Shown here one piece after another: positions 26,035 to 33,958 of a DNA stretch of 64,000 nt. Both the position numbers and the translations under genes were made by a program. The DNA is taken from contig NZ_MXPU01000004.1 in NCBI RefSeq assembly GCF_002204185.1, positions 248,001 to 312,000 of the forward strand. The letters run 5' to 3'. The stretch comes from Rhizobium esperanzae. Its GTDB lineage: Bacteria; Pseudomonadota; Alphaproteobacteria; Rhizobiales; Rhizobiaceae. How positions within the stretch are numbered: the first letter of the stretch is position 1; each line of letters begins with the position of its first letter. The notes beneath the pieces were generated by a model that saw only the letters and a list, made by a program, of their open reading frames with translations, was not told the origin of the DNA and searched no databases.

Positions 26035-26507
26035 CCGATATATCTCTCTTCATGGAAGGAACTGAGGGTGATAGCGTCGATTCCAAGAAAGCCGAATACC
26101 GGCGAGCTCTGGTAGAGATGCGCAGTGGAAATGGTAATGTTCCCATCGGCATCGGGCGCACTGATGGTAATGTCGGCAGGGTCGTTCCAGCCGGGGACGC
26201 GCGGTTGAGCGTTTGCCGCAGGTGTCTGCGTTCCGTAAAAAGCGATCGTCTTTGCCGTTGCCTGATTGCATGTCGGCACATAAGTTCCCGACAGCGGTCG
26301 GCATCGCGAGAGGTACCGCCCAGCATCCCGCAGACCTGCGTCGATCTGCATCCGCTGCCAGAAAATGCTGCCAAACTCCAGTATGGCAGCGGCAAAGAGC
26401 GTCACAAAGGGGATCGCGAGCAGCGCCTCGGCAAGCACTGCGCCCTCCTCCCGCCGCCAGAAGCCGAGGCAAAGCTGATGCAAGATAAACTTGCGGAGCG
26501 CCATCAT
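26028..26507 (-). CDS. tadE: TadE-like pseudopilin (first copy)
   Basis: Minor pilin-like protein of 159 residues. The head FWRREEGAVLAEALLAIPFVTLFAAAILEFGSIFWQRMQ (about 16-54) has the G/A cleavage site, conserved Glu and long helix of TadE. The rest is periplasmic, with two cysteines (RCRPLSGTYVPTCN). Its start overlaps the tadG stop by ATGA. Confidence 0.85.
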   Translation of the reverse strand: MMALRKFILHQLCLGFWRREEGAVLAEALLAIPFVTLFAAAILEFGSIFWQRMQIDAGLRDAGRYLSRCRPLSGTYVPTCNQATAKTIAFYGTQTPAANAQPRVPGWNDPADITISAPDADGNITISTAHLYQSSPVFGFLGIDAITLSSFHEERYIGW

Positions 26508-28105
26508 CTGACCAACTCCGCTTCTTCCCGCAGGAATTCGTCTGCCGTACCGCGACCACCCTTGCCGGTGATGTCGATCATCTCCAGGGACAGGTATCGT
26601 TCGCTGGAATCCTTTATCGCCGGCTTGGTCAGGAACATGCGCGCGAAGGCCACGGCGCGGGTGGCCTTATGACCATTCAGATGCCCGACTGAGGCTTCAT
26701 AGCCACAATTGACGATGGCTGAGAAGATTTCGCGGCGATCACCATATTCAGCCGCGGTATAGTTCGAAAGGTCCGGGCCGGTATAGCACTGGCCGCCGGT
26801 TGTCGGTTTGCCGGTTTCGCCATTCGCCGAGGCATGGTTGATCAGAGACGGGTTAGCAAGCTCGTAACGATAAACGTCGTAGGCGGAGGGCTGGCTCGGT
26901 GTTCCGGTCGCCTGCGGGGGATAGCTGGAGTAGTTGCTGAGGACCGTGCTCACCGAGGGCGCAGCCGTGCCCTGCGCGACATTCCAATAGGTCGTGTAGT
27001 TCCAATTGTTGCCGCTGCTGATCTTGCCGCCGGCAAGCGAGCTCATGGCCGCTCCGTAGCCGAGCGGCAAAGCCTTGGTCGCATCGCCGACAACGTCTCC
27101 GACCATGACCGGAGCATAGGTATCGCAGCCCGGCTTTCCCTTGGTGGTTGTCCGAGCGGAGCGTACGTTTCGCGCAGGACGGTAACGATAATCTCCCTTC
27201 GCGCTATTGAACGAGGAGGCATAAAAGCCGAAGCGCGTATTCACCCCGTCCTCGATAGGCCCCGCCATTGCGCCGGTCTCGGTATCGAGATTGTCCTGTG
27301 TGTAGCAGGCGCCGGGGTTGCCGGTGGCAAGAGCCTCCGCCAACACAGACGCACCATTGCCCAAGGGGGTTCGCAGAAAGCCGAAATTGCCGGGCCCGGG
27401 ATTGGAGGATGCTGTGCTGTGAAGCTCGATCTGTCGCCCGTAGAGATTGCCGGCCGCAAAATTGGTGTGCAAGGCGGCTGCGGCATCTGCGTCGGCGCTT
27501 TCACTGGTGTTGCCAGCAGGCTCGAACGGATTGCAGATAAAGATCGGCGTCACGTCGCAGGCGCTGGCGTGGTAGACGGCCACGGCGTCGGCAGCGATGT
27601 TGATCGTATCGCGGTTGAAGCCAACGGGAATCGGAAAAATCGTCTGCATTGCCTGAGGCTTGGCGATGACCCAGGCATAGGAGGCTTCGCTGGGCTCTGT
27701 CGTTTCCATCGAAGCCGGGATGGGCGTATCGTCGTTGGCCGGGATGCTCTTCAGGAAAAGCACGGTAACAGTGCTTCCGGCATCGTTGCCGGCGTCATAG
27801 GTCACGCTGATACTCGAGCCAAGGGACATGCCGGTCCCACCGCCGGAGAAAGCGGCGCTGTTGGCGATTTTCTCGATCGCCGTCTGCGCCCTCGTAATAG
27901 CGTCGTCGCGGCCATCGAGTTCGCGGGCCCCGGCCAGCGCCATCGCATCGACCGCGTTCTGGAGATCGGTATGCAGGTTGCTGCTGCGTCCGACATCAAT
28001 AATCAGCAGCGAAAAGCCGAGAAGCATTGGCATGGCGATCAGCGTCAATGCGATGACATAGCCGCGATGATCGTTCCAGAAGCGTATGACAACCCTGCTG
28101 AGCAT
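26504..28105 (-). CDS. tadG: TadG-like pilus assembly protein
   Basis: A 533-residue protein. The N-terminal TadE/G-type helix (FWNDHRGYVIALTLIAMPMLLGFSLLIIDVGRSSNLHTDLQNAVDAMALAGARELDG) is diagnostic of TadG/Flp pilus-assembly proteins. The remaining ~450 residues are a large periplasmic domain with many cysteines, aromatic residues and GN repeats; I do not see a convincing von Willebrand MIDAS motif. It starts after a GGGGGG-rich ribosome site. Function is probably structural, at the base of the pilus. Confidence 0.85.
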   Translation of the reverse strand: MLSRVVIRFWNDHRGYVIALTLIAMPMLLGFSLLIIDVGRSSNLHTDLQNAVDAMALAGARELDGRDDAITRAQTAIEKIANSAAFSGGGTGMSLGSSISVTYDAGNDAGSTVTVLFLKSIPANDDTPIPASMETTEPSEASYAWVIAKPQAMQTIFPIPVGFNRDTINIAADAVAVYHASACDVTPIFICNPFEPAGNTSESADADAAAALHTNFAAGNLYGRQIELHSTASSNPGPGNFGFLRTPLGNGASVLAEALATGNPGACYTQDNLDTETGAMAGPIEDGVNTRFGFYASSFNSAKGDYRYRPARNVRSARTTTKGKPGCDTYAPVMVGDVVGDATKALPLGYGAAMSSLAGGKISSGNNWNYTTYWNVAQGTAAPSVSTVLSNYSSYPPQATGTPSQPSAYDVYRYELANPSLINHASANGETGKPTTGGQCYTGPDLSNYTAAEYGDRREIFSAIVNCGYEASVGHLNGHKATRAVAFARMFLTKPAIKDSSERYLSLEMIDITGKGGRGTADEFLREEAELVR

Positions 28106-28117
28106 TGGCGTCCCCCC

Positions 28118-28139
28118 GTCACGGCGCTATCGCCGTGAC
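28118..28139. repeat. Hairpin-forming inverted repeat upstream of tadG
   Basis: GTCACGGCG and CGCCGTGAC are perfect 9-bp arms around a 4-base loop. The repeat lies in the 89-base gap between the lipoprotein gene and tadG, 13 bases before the tadG start. It could tune tadG expression or protect the upstream mRNA. Confidence 0.6.
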
Positions 28140-28194
28140 GACCCCTTTTCGTGCATTTCCCTCCGGCGCTGCCGCCGTTCATGCCTTTCGCCAG

Positions 28195-28500
28195 CTACTG
28201 GCTGGCGGTCGCCCCGTTGGAGGCCCCATTCGCCCCCATGGCCGGCGACGGCTGAACAACGCCCAGCCCGCCGTTCTGATATTGAGTGACCACCCTCCGG
28301 ATCACCTTCCCGTCGCTTGCGATTTGAGTTCGCTGGGCTTCCGGCGGGAACGGGTCTTGGATATGGATGGCCTTGTTCGCTTCTACGGCGTTCCCGACCC
28401 CGAAGGTGATCGTGTCGCGATGGTTCATATAGTCGGCGCAGCCGGAAGCGAGGCCGGCGGCTGCAAGGACGAGAAGGACGCGCTTAGCGTTTTGTAGCAA
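28195..28500 (-). CDS. Short tad-locus lipoprotein in the CpaD position
   Basis: A 101-residue lipoprotein: signal peptide with lipobox LASGC (Cys21) followed by ADYMNHRDTITFGVGNAVEANKAIHIQDPFPPEAQRTQI. It occupies the place of cpaD, between the secretin and tadG, but is less than half of the usual CpaD length. It overlaps the end of cpaC by 17 bases, so they are coupled. I take it as a secretin-associated lipoprotein; the relation to true CpaD is uncertain. Confidence 0.7.
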   Translation of the reverse strand: MLQNAKRVLLVLAAAGLASGCADYMNHRDTITFGVGNAVEANKAIHIQDPFPPEAQRTQIASDGKVIRRVVTQYQNGGLGVVQPSPAMGANGASNGATASQ

Positions 28501-29974
28501 CGGCTTGGACTCCCTGGTTCAAGTCGAGACGGTGGCCATAAGGCCCGGTCACACCTACGCCATTTCGAAAGCGTCGGAGCATGTCCTTGTCGACTTCCAG
28601 GACACCGAGCGCGAAGAGCTCGACGTCGTTGGACGAACGCGTCTGATCGAGCGGACTATAGAGGTCCTCACCCGGGCGGGCCGGGCGCACAATGTGTGGC
28701 GTGACGACGATGACGAGGTCGGATTCCTTCTTCTGGAAACTCGTCGAACGGAACAGAGCGCCGAGCACTGGTATCTGCCCGAGTCCCGGCAATTGCTGGA
28801 TGTCTTTGGCATTGATCGACTGCAGCAGGCCCGCCAAGGCAAAGCTCTGGCCGTCGCGGAGCGCGACCGTGGTGCTGGCAGCGCGCGAGATGAATCCGGG
28901 ATTGCCGTTGACGTTGATCGACGGATCAATCTCGGAAACCTCAGGCTCGATCTCCAGGTTGATGAGACCATCATCAAGAACCACCGGCTTGAAGGTCAGC
29001 CGCACACCGAATGGGCGATAGTCCGTCTCGGTGGCGACAGTCGTGCCGTTGTTCGTCGTCTTCAGGATCGGCACTTCACCGCCGGCATGGAAGCTCGCGG
29101 TCGAGCCGCTCATGGCGATGAGGTTCGGCTGAGCCAGGCGGCGCACCAATCCCTTCTGCTCGAGGGCGTTGATGACCACGTCGATATGGCCGCCGGAGAT
29201 TTCCAGCACCTTGGCAATCAACTGACCGAAGGGCAGCGCCCCCGTTGCCGCCCCCTTGGGGTCAAGGAGGGTGCGGGCCAGATTGCCGCTGTCGTCCACG
29301 GTGATCCCCTGGCTGGTCGTAGCCTTGCCGATGCGGTTGTTGCTGCCCTGCCCGGACCAACCGATCCCGAGGTCACGACCCGTCTGGCGCGAGGCTTCGA
29401 TGACACGGACCTCTAGCATCACCTGCTGGCTGTCACTGACGCGCAACTGGTTCAGCACCGGCTGGTCGGAATAGGATTGGGCGATTTCCATCACCCGCTG
29501 CAGTTCGATGCCGTCACGGACGAAGCCTGTCAGGCGAATGCGATCGTTGGAGTTGATGACCCTGACCCGAGCCGAGGGCGCGGCAGAGCGAATGGCGGAA
29601 GCGACTTCGCTGAAATCGCTCGCAACGCGGATGTCGATGACCCCAAGCAGCGACTTGTCGTCGCCATAGACCGAAATATTGGTGGCGCCTGGCTTTTTGC
29701 CGCGGATGAACAGCGACTTGTCGGAAAGCGGCACCACGTCGATCATATCGGCGCTGCCGATGACAAGATCGCCGAAGGGCTGGCCTGTATTGAGCGTCAG
29801 CGTCTCGTTCGGAGGCAAGGTCACATGCTGGACTGATTCGCCTAAAGTGATGGACTTCTCCTGTGCGTTGGCGCGACCGGCAAATCCGGGGCCCAAACAC
29901 ACACAGGCCGAAAACACTGCCGCTAGTGCCGCAAGGCTTTTCGTCCTTGCGATTCTTCTCTTGCCGTTCGCCAT
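28484..29974 (-). CDS. cpaC: Tad pilus outer-membrane secretin CpaC / RcpA
   Basis: Forms the outer-membrane pore of the pilus. The 496-residue protein has a signal peptide (about 1-37, ending ANA), an N-terminal pilus/secretin domain (HVTLPPNETLTLNTGQPFGDLVIGSADMIDVVPLSDKSLFIRGKKPGATNISVY), a BON-like segment (RVRVINSNDRIRLTGFVRDGIELQRVMEIAQSY), and the secretin C-domain: VMLEVRVIEASRQTGRDLGIGWS, FHAGGEVPIL and the final LPGLGQIPVLGALFRS ... SDLVIVVTPHIVRP. Normal length for the family. Confidence 0.94.
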   Translation of the reverse strand: MANGKRRIARTKSLAALAAVFSACVCLGPGFAGRANAQEKSITLGESVQHVTLPPNETLTLNTGQPFGDLVIGSADMIDVVPLSDKSLFIRGKKPGATNISVYGDDKSLLGVIDIRVASDFSEVASAIRSAAPSARVRVINSNDRIRLTGFVRDGIELQRVMEIAQSYSDQPVLNQLRVSDSQQVMLEVRVIEASRQTGRDLGIGWSGQGSNNRIGKATTSQGITVDDSGNLARTLLDPKGAATGALPFGQLIAKVLEISGGHIDVVINALEQKGLVRRLAQPNLIAMSGSTASFHAGGEVPILKTTNNGTTVATETDYRPFGVRLTFKPVVLDDGLINLEIEPEVSEIDPSINVNGNPGFISRAASTTVALRDGQSFALAGLLQSINAKDIQQLPGLGQIPVLGALFRSTSFQKKESDLVIVVTPHIVRPARPGEDLYSPLDQTRSSNDVELFALGVLEVDKDMLRRFRNGVGVTGPYGHRLDLNQGVQAVATKR

Positions 29975-30029
29975 GCCTGCTTTAGCCCCCTCATCCGGCT
30001 CGCCGCACCTGCGGCATTCCGCATCAACA

Positions 30030-30944
30030 TCACTGGACCAGGCCGACTCGGTGCTCCTCGCGCTTCGTCGTGTTCCAGACTCCCACTGTCACCCACTTCG
30101 GCTCAACCGGCAACACCGGCTCAACCTTTTGTTCCACAATCTGCACTTGTTTTGCCGGTTCTGGCAACTGCTTTTCCAAATCCTTGCCCAGTTCTGTCGC
30201 CATCGCCCCGCCACCGAGGTCGGCGACGGTGATCGGCCGGGTCTGCTCGACTGAGGAAGAGGCAACATTGCGAAGCGCCAGCGAGAGCGTGCCGACACTG
30301 GAGCCGAGGGTCAGGCGCTGGGCCTCATCGGTCGTGACCTCAAAGGTCACCGTTTTCACGACGGATGGCTCGTCCTTGCGCTCGTCTGCCGTCTGGTCCA
30401 CCGCAAGGACCTTGACGCCTTGCAGCAGCACGTCGACGAAGGTCTGATCGTTGCCCGCCTGCCCGCGCACGACCCGCGTCAGAAGCACGTCGACGCGATC
30501 GGAAGGCCGAACGAAGCCGGCAACGCCGAGCACATCGTTGACGCGAATGGAAACGGCCTTCATGCCCTGATCCAGCGCCGCCGACAGTGTGGCGCGTTCG
30601 CCGGTACCGGTGATTTTCGAGGATAGAACCGGCTCGCCAGGGTCGATTGCCGCCATGGCATAGCGCGGCTGGGCATCATTGCCGACGACCATCTCGATGC
30701 TGACGAATGAGCCTGCGGGTGTTTCATTAGAGGGCCACGGAATGGCCCTGAGGTTTTCGGATCGGATCCGGTCACCGAAGCGCATCGGAGTGGCGGCGAC
30801 AACAAGTGTCCTTTCCTCCGCCTTTACGCCGCTCATCGCCAGCAGCTTGGCCTTCTGATCGGAGAGATACGCGCGCATGCCGAAAACTGCGGCGGCGGCG
30901 AGTACAAATGCAATAACGAGGCTTAAAATTGTTGAAGAACGCAT
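30030..30944 (-). CDS. cpaB: Tad pilus assembly protein CpaB / RcpC
   Basis: Periplasmic SAF-domain protein of 304 residues that links the secretin to the inner machine or to peptidoglycan. N-terminal membrane anchor (about 5-24), SAF domain (VVAATPMRFGDRIRSENLRAIPWPSNETPAGSFVS ... AAIDPGEPVLSSKITGTGERATLSAALDQGMKAVSIRVNDVLGVAGFVRPSDRVDVLLT), and an RcpC-type C-terminal half. It is 55 bases upstream of cpaC and downstream of flp, separated from it by a hairpin. Confidence 0.92.
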   Translation of the reverse strand: MRSSTILSLVIAFVLAAAAVFGMRAYLSDQKAKLLAMSGVKAEERTLVVAATPMRFGDRIRSENLRAIPWPSNETPAGSFVSIEMVVGNDAQPRYAMAAIDPGEPVLSSKITGTGERATLSAALDQGMKAVSIRVNDVLGVAGFVRPSDRVDVLLTRVVRGQAGNDQTFVDVLLQGVKVLAVDQTADERKDEPSVVKTVTFEVTTDEAQRLTLGSSVGTLSLALRNVASSSVEQTRPITVADLGGGAMATELGKDLEKQLPEPAKQVQIVEQKVEPVLPVEPKWVTVGVWNTTKREEHRVGLVQ

Positions 30945-30996
30945 CGCGGTTACTCGCTACACTGGACGGAGCGCATCCATTCATTGATGCTAATTT

Positions 30997-31028
30997 AGAA
31001 GAGAGGGGTTAACAAACCCCTCGCTTCT
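30997..31028 (-). terminator. Strong hairpin between flp and cpaB (attenuator or terminator)
   Basis: GAGGGGTT (31003-31010) pairs with AACCCCTC (31015-31022) and, after one mismatch, AGAAG (30997-31001) pairs with CTTCT (31024-31028), giving a stem of about 13 bp with a 4-base loop. It starts 13 bases after the flp stop. Without a T run it likely causes partial termination or stabilises the flp mRNA, giving much pilin and little machinery. Confidence 0.7.
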
Positions 31029-31041
31029 GCGAATGCCAGCT

Positions 31042-31236
31042 TCAGGCTGGAGCCGTCAGGTTGGCCGTAAACCAAGTTGCCCAGCCGTTCCACACGGTAG
31101 CGAGATTGGTGCCGGCCAGTGTCACCGCTCCGATCACGCCGCCAACCAGCAGGGCAAGCAGAATGAGGTATTCCGTGAGTGCGACGCCATCTTCTTCCCG
31201 CGCGAAAGCGCGTACGCTATTTACAAATGCTTTCAT
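31042..31236 (-). CDS. flp: Flp/Fap-type major pilin
   Basis: Major subunit of the type IVc pilus, 64 residues. The charged leader (1-17, ending EEDG) is cleaved by the prepilin peptidase before Val18; mature residues V-A-L-T-E-Y carry the Flp motif with Glu at +5 and Tyr at +6, followed by the hydrophobic helix ILLALLVGGVIGAVTLAG. GGGAGG stands about 9 bases before the ATG. The processing enzyme is encoded divergently at 31498. Confidence 0.95.
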   Translation of the reverse strand: MKAFVNSVRAFAREEDGVALTEYLILLALLVGGVIGAVTLAGTNLATVWNGWATWFTANLTAPA

Positions 31237-31497
31237 CGAGAATTACCTCCCAGGTAAGTTGTGCGCCGTAATTCCCCCGGCACGCTTTGTCGTTGAGACC
31301 GCCCCTTCGACTGGAAATATTAATAGTCTGTTAATTCTAATTTAGTCAATTGTTTTATACCCGCTCGAATTGAGAACTATACTTATGGTTAAGACCAAAA
31401 CCCGAGGACTGGTCATAAAAATCCGGAAAAATATGCCGACGCTGAGTAAAAAACGGACCTACGTGGTAGATTGTCATAACCAAAAAGGTTGAATCCT
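31237..31497. promoter_or_regulatory. Divergent flp / tadV intergenic region
   Basis: These 261 bases are the most AT-rich stretch of the locus, especially 31310-31480, and must hold the flp operon promoter and the tadV promoter. I see no clear sigma-54 or sigma-70 consensus and no RNA gene. Confidence 0.5.
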
Positions 31498-32028
31498 ATG
31501 CTTGGAATGATAGTTATTGTTAATTCGCTTTCGGTATTACTTTTTCTTTATGCCGCCTGGACCGATTTCCGCACATGGAAGATCCCCAACGCGGTCGTGC
31601 TTGCGCTCGTGACACTTTATGCATTGCGCGCGGCGGCCGTGATGCTTGGCTCCGAGGACGTCGGCGCAGCACTGTTTGCTTCAAGCGGAATTGGCGGCGA
31701 CCTCGGAGCTGGCCTGCTGATGTTCATCCTTGGGGTAGCGCTCTGGGCGTTCCGGCTGTTTGGCGCAGGAGACGCCAAGCTTTTCCTGCCGATCGGCCTT
31801 TTTGTCGGATGGCACGGAATGCTGCCGTTTTCGTTTTTGCTCCTGGTCCTCGGCGTCGTGACGCTTCTGGTCCTGCGGCTGCCGGTTCCGCTGCGTGTCG
31901 CACACCTCGCCTTCTTCATGCGGATCGAGGAGATCCGGGCGAGCAGGAAGATACCCTATGGCGTCATCATGGTTTTCGCGACGCTCCTCACCCTGGCTTT
32001 GCCCATGATCCGACAGCAACTGCAGTGA
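31498..32028 (+). CDS. tadV: Prepilin peptidase TadV / CpaA
   Basis: Inner-membrane aspartic protease that removes the leader of Flp and the TadE/TadG pseudopilins, 176 residues. The two catalytic aspartates are seen: Asp23 in WTDFRTWKIPN and Asp92 in the GAGDAK motif. About six membrane helices. The N-terminal methylase domain of PilD is missing, as is normal for TadV. I prefer the ATG at 31498 with AAAAAGG 9 bases upstream; TTG 31489 and ATG 31507 are alternatives. Confidence 0.9.
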   Translation: MLGMIVIVNSLSVLLFLYAAWTDFRTWKIPNAVVLALVTLYALRAAAVMLGSEDVGAALFASSGIGGDLGAGLLMFILGVALWAFRLFGAGDAKLFLPIGLFVGWHGMLPFSFLLLVLGVVTLLVLRLPVPLRVAHLAFFMRIEEIRASRKIPYGVIMVFATLLTLALPMIRQQLQ

Positions 32029-32064
32029 GCTGAATCGTGCAGACGCACGGACAGAAGCTGCAAC

Positions 32065-32265
32065 CTAAGCCGAAAAGGCCCTGGCCGACCTGTTCTCGAG
32101 CGCGGCGATCTCCTCGGAGAGCTCGCTCAATTGCTGACGCAGGTCGCTGTCGGTGCCGTCATCGACCTCCTCCTCGCCAAAACAATAGCGTGCCTCGTGG
32201 AGCTCGAGCTTGGCTTCGAGCTCGGCGCGCCTGGCATAGAGCCGCTTGAGATAGACGTGGTTCAT
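32065..32265 (-). CDS. Small coiled-coil protein, unknown function
   Basis: A 66-residue hydrophilic protein with leucine heptads (MNHVYLKRLYARRAELEAKLELHEARY and LRQQLSELSEEIAALENRSA) that should form an antiparallel or dimeric coiled coil. I chose the ATG at 32265 with GGAG 8 bases upstream, not the ATG nine codons earlier, which has no ribosome site. It converges with tadV. No family recognised. Confidence 0.55.
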   Translation of the reverse strand: MNHVYLKRLYARRAELEAKLELHEARYCFGEEEVDDGTDSDLRQQLSELSEEIAALENRSARAFSA

Positions 32266-32328
32266 CTCCCGGTCTCCACATCGTCCGGTCATGGAAAAAC
32301 GGTGTGGAGGCGGTAAGGTTCCGGTCTA

Positions 32329-32952
32329 TCAGGTGAATGAAGCGATCGCTGCTCGGCAGGCCTTGGCGAAATGGCCGCAACAGCCGGCGGCGCCCATTGC
32401 CTGACGACTGACGCGCGCGCCTTCGAGGAGCAGCGTCAGCGTATCGGCAAGAAGCTGAGGTTCGCGCGCACCGGCTGCCGAACAGAGCGCGGCCAGGCGA
32501 TCGCGCTGTGCGGCCTTGTGCCTCTCGATCATTTCATGGGCGGGATGACCCTCCCCTTTGAGCTCGATGGCGGCGTTGGCGAGATCGCAGCCGGCGGGCT
32601 CGCCGTTCAGACACTGCGCCCGCATCTCCACCCAGGCGTCGAGCTGGGCGCGAGGATTGCCGGGATGAGCGGCCTCCAGATCGCGCCAGATGGCATCGGC
32701 CTTTTCGGAGGCACGCCGCAGCGTCTCGCAGACGAGTTCGTCCTTCGAGCCGAAATGGCGGTAGAGCGTCATCTTGTTGGTCAGAGCAGCATCGGCGATG
32801 GCATCGACGCCGATGCCGCGGATGCCGCGCTCACGGAAAAGCTCCACGGCCGTCGAGACGATGCGCTCCCGCGGCGGGATGCGATCTTCTGAAACGGTTG
32901 TGGAGATTTCATTCGAAGTTTCTGATTTTTTTGCGGACGAAGTCCTTGACAT
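32329..32952 (-). CDS. TetR/AcrR-family transcriptional regulator
   Basis: A 207-residue repressor. The helix-turn-helix is clear (IVSTAVELFRERGIRGIGVDAIADAALTNKMTLYRHFGSKDELV, about 32-75), followed by a helical ligand domain with several cysteines (CLNGEPAGC, GAAGCCGHF) that could be redox-active. The TTG one codon upstream is a possible start, but ATG 32952 is more likely. Divergent from a small gene at 33079, with two similar inverted repeats in between. Confidence 0.88.
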   Translation of the reverse strand: MSRTSSAKKSETSNEISTTVSEDRIPPRERIVSTAVELFRERGIRGIGVDAIADAALTNKMTLYRHFGSKDELVCETLRRASEKADAIWRDLEAAHPGNPRAQLDAWVEMRAQCLNGEPAGCDLANAAIELKGEGHPAHEMIERHKAAQRDRLAALCSAAGAREPQLLADTLTLLLEGARVSRQAMGAAGCCGHFAKACRAAIASFT

Positions 32953-32956
32953 CAAT

Positions 32957-32997
32957 GTGACCGATCGGTAACAACAGCATTGTTACTTACCGGTAAC
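32957..32997. promoter_or_regulatory. Two spaced inverted repeats, likely TetR operators
   Basis: Two 16-bp sites share the plan GTkAC-N6-GTAAC: 32957-32972 (GTGACCGATCGGTAAC) and 32982-32997 (GTTACTTACCGGTAAC). Their centres are 25 bp apart. They lie immediately before the TetR start and upstream of the divergent small gene, so both would be repressed. Confidence 0.65.
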
Positions 32998-33078
32998 ACC
33001 ACAGGCCGCGAAAGTCAACGCAGAGGGTTGGCGGCGGATGTGGAACACGGGCGACCGCCCACGAAAGGAGGACAAGCC

Positions 33079-33294
33079 ATGAGACAGACCAGAGACGACC
33101 TGACAATATCCGAAGCGCTTCGCGACCCCCTGATCGCCATGGTGTTGCGCGCCGACGGCGTGAAGCTTGAAGACTTCAAGCAACTCCTGGAAACGGCCGC
33201 CGGGAAACGTCAACCGCGCCCGACGCCGGTGGGCAAGATGATCGGAGCGCTTGCGAGCCGCGCCAATCTGCCGGCCATGCCCTGCTTCGGCTGA
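33079..33294 (+). CDS. Small protein divergent from the TetR gene, unknown function
   Basis: A 71-residue soluble protein: LTISEALRDPLIAMVLRADGVKLEDFKQLLETAA then a basic proline-rich link and GKMIGALASRANLPAMPCFG. AAAGGAGG lies about 7 bases before ATG 33079, one of the best ribosome sites in the window. I do not recognise a named family. As the only gene divergent from the TetR repressor it is its likely target. Confidence 0.65.
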   Translation: MRQTRDDLTISEALRDPLIAMVLRADGVKLEDFKQLLETAAGKRQPRPTPVGKMIGALASRANLPAMPCFG

Positions 33295-33345
33295 AAGCCG
33301 CCTGAACACCGGGGGATCTCTCCCTGCCCCCGACAAGGGCTGTCG

Positions 33346-33873
33346 TCATAAAGAGGCGGCGGCCCTTGCTGCTTGATCGTAATGGCCGGAAAGCGCCCTG
33401 AGTGTCGCCGCCACCGCCGATGTCGCCGCGGCGTCGAGCCCGAGTCCCTTCATCGATTCCACCAGCAGCGCCTCCCGCACCGCCCGGTATTTCAAGCAGA
33501 TTTCAAAACCCTTGTTGGTGGCAGCGATCAGTTTTTCCTTGCCTGCCCGCGCGCTTTTCACGAGACCGCGCTTTTCCAGCTTCTTGATCGCATAAATCAC
33601 CAGATGCGTGTCCTCGACGCCGAGCACGCTGCAGAGATCGCCGAGCCGCTTCGGCCGCTGCCGGTGCGCCACCGAATGCAGCACCAGCACGTCGATCGCC
33701 GCGCAGCCGGGTTCACCCGCCGCCGTCATGCAGCGCACCATCCAGCGGTCAAAAGCATTGCCGGCGAGGATGAGACCGAATTCCAGTTCCGAAAGAACGG
33801 GAAGCGCGCCATCGGCGAGATGCGAGGAGGAGACGATCGGCCCGATTTCCGGCTGCCCGCGCTCACCTACCAT
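33346..33873 (-). CDS. MarR-like winged-helix regulator
   Basis: A 175-residue predicted DNA-binding protein: an N-terminal helical part, then a winged helix (AAIDVLVLHSVAHRQRPKRLGDLCSVLGVEDTHLVIYAIKKLEKRGLVKSARAGKEKLIAATNKG, about 58-122) and a C-terminal helix pair. The pattern is MarR-like (COG5631 type). It diverges from the 5-oxoprolinase gene and a 26-bp near-palindrome lies between the two, so it probably controls that gene. Confidence 0.78.
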   Translation of the reverse strand: MVGERGQPEIGPIVSSSHLADGALPVLSELEFGLILAGNAFDRWMVRCMTAAGEPGCAAIDVLVLHSVAHRQRPKRLGDLCSVLGVEDTHLVIYAIKKLEKRGLVKSARAGKEKLIAATNKGFEICLKYRAVREALLVESMKGLGLDAAATSAVAATLRALSGHYDQAARAAASL

Positions 33874-33902
33874 TCCATCCCTCCATGATCAACAGCTCAA
33901 CG

Positions 33903-33928
33903 TTGACATTTTATCGATAAATCGTCAA
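33903..33928. promoter_or_regulatory. 26-bp near-perfect palindrome, candidate operator
   Basis: Arms TTGAC and GTCAA flank an AT-rich core centred on ATCGAT; 11 of 13 base pairs match. It lies in the 85-base gap between the winged-helix regulator and the divergent 5-oxoprolinase gene. Confidence 0.65.
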
Positions 33929-33958
33929 TAAATTTTCAGTTCAACAGGAGGTCGGACG

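Noticed and set aside
26834-28138. A 434-codon plus-strand open frame opposite tadG
   Set aside because: Low-complexity G/R/A/V translation without motifs; tadG on the other strand has the diagnostic N-terminal helix and ATGA coupling.
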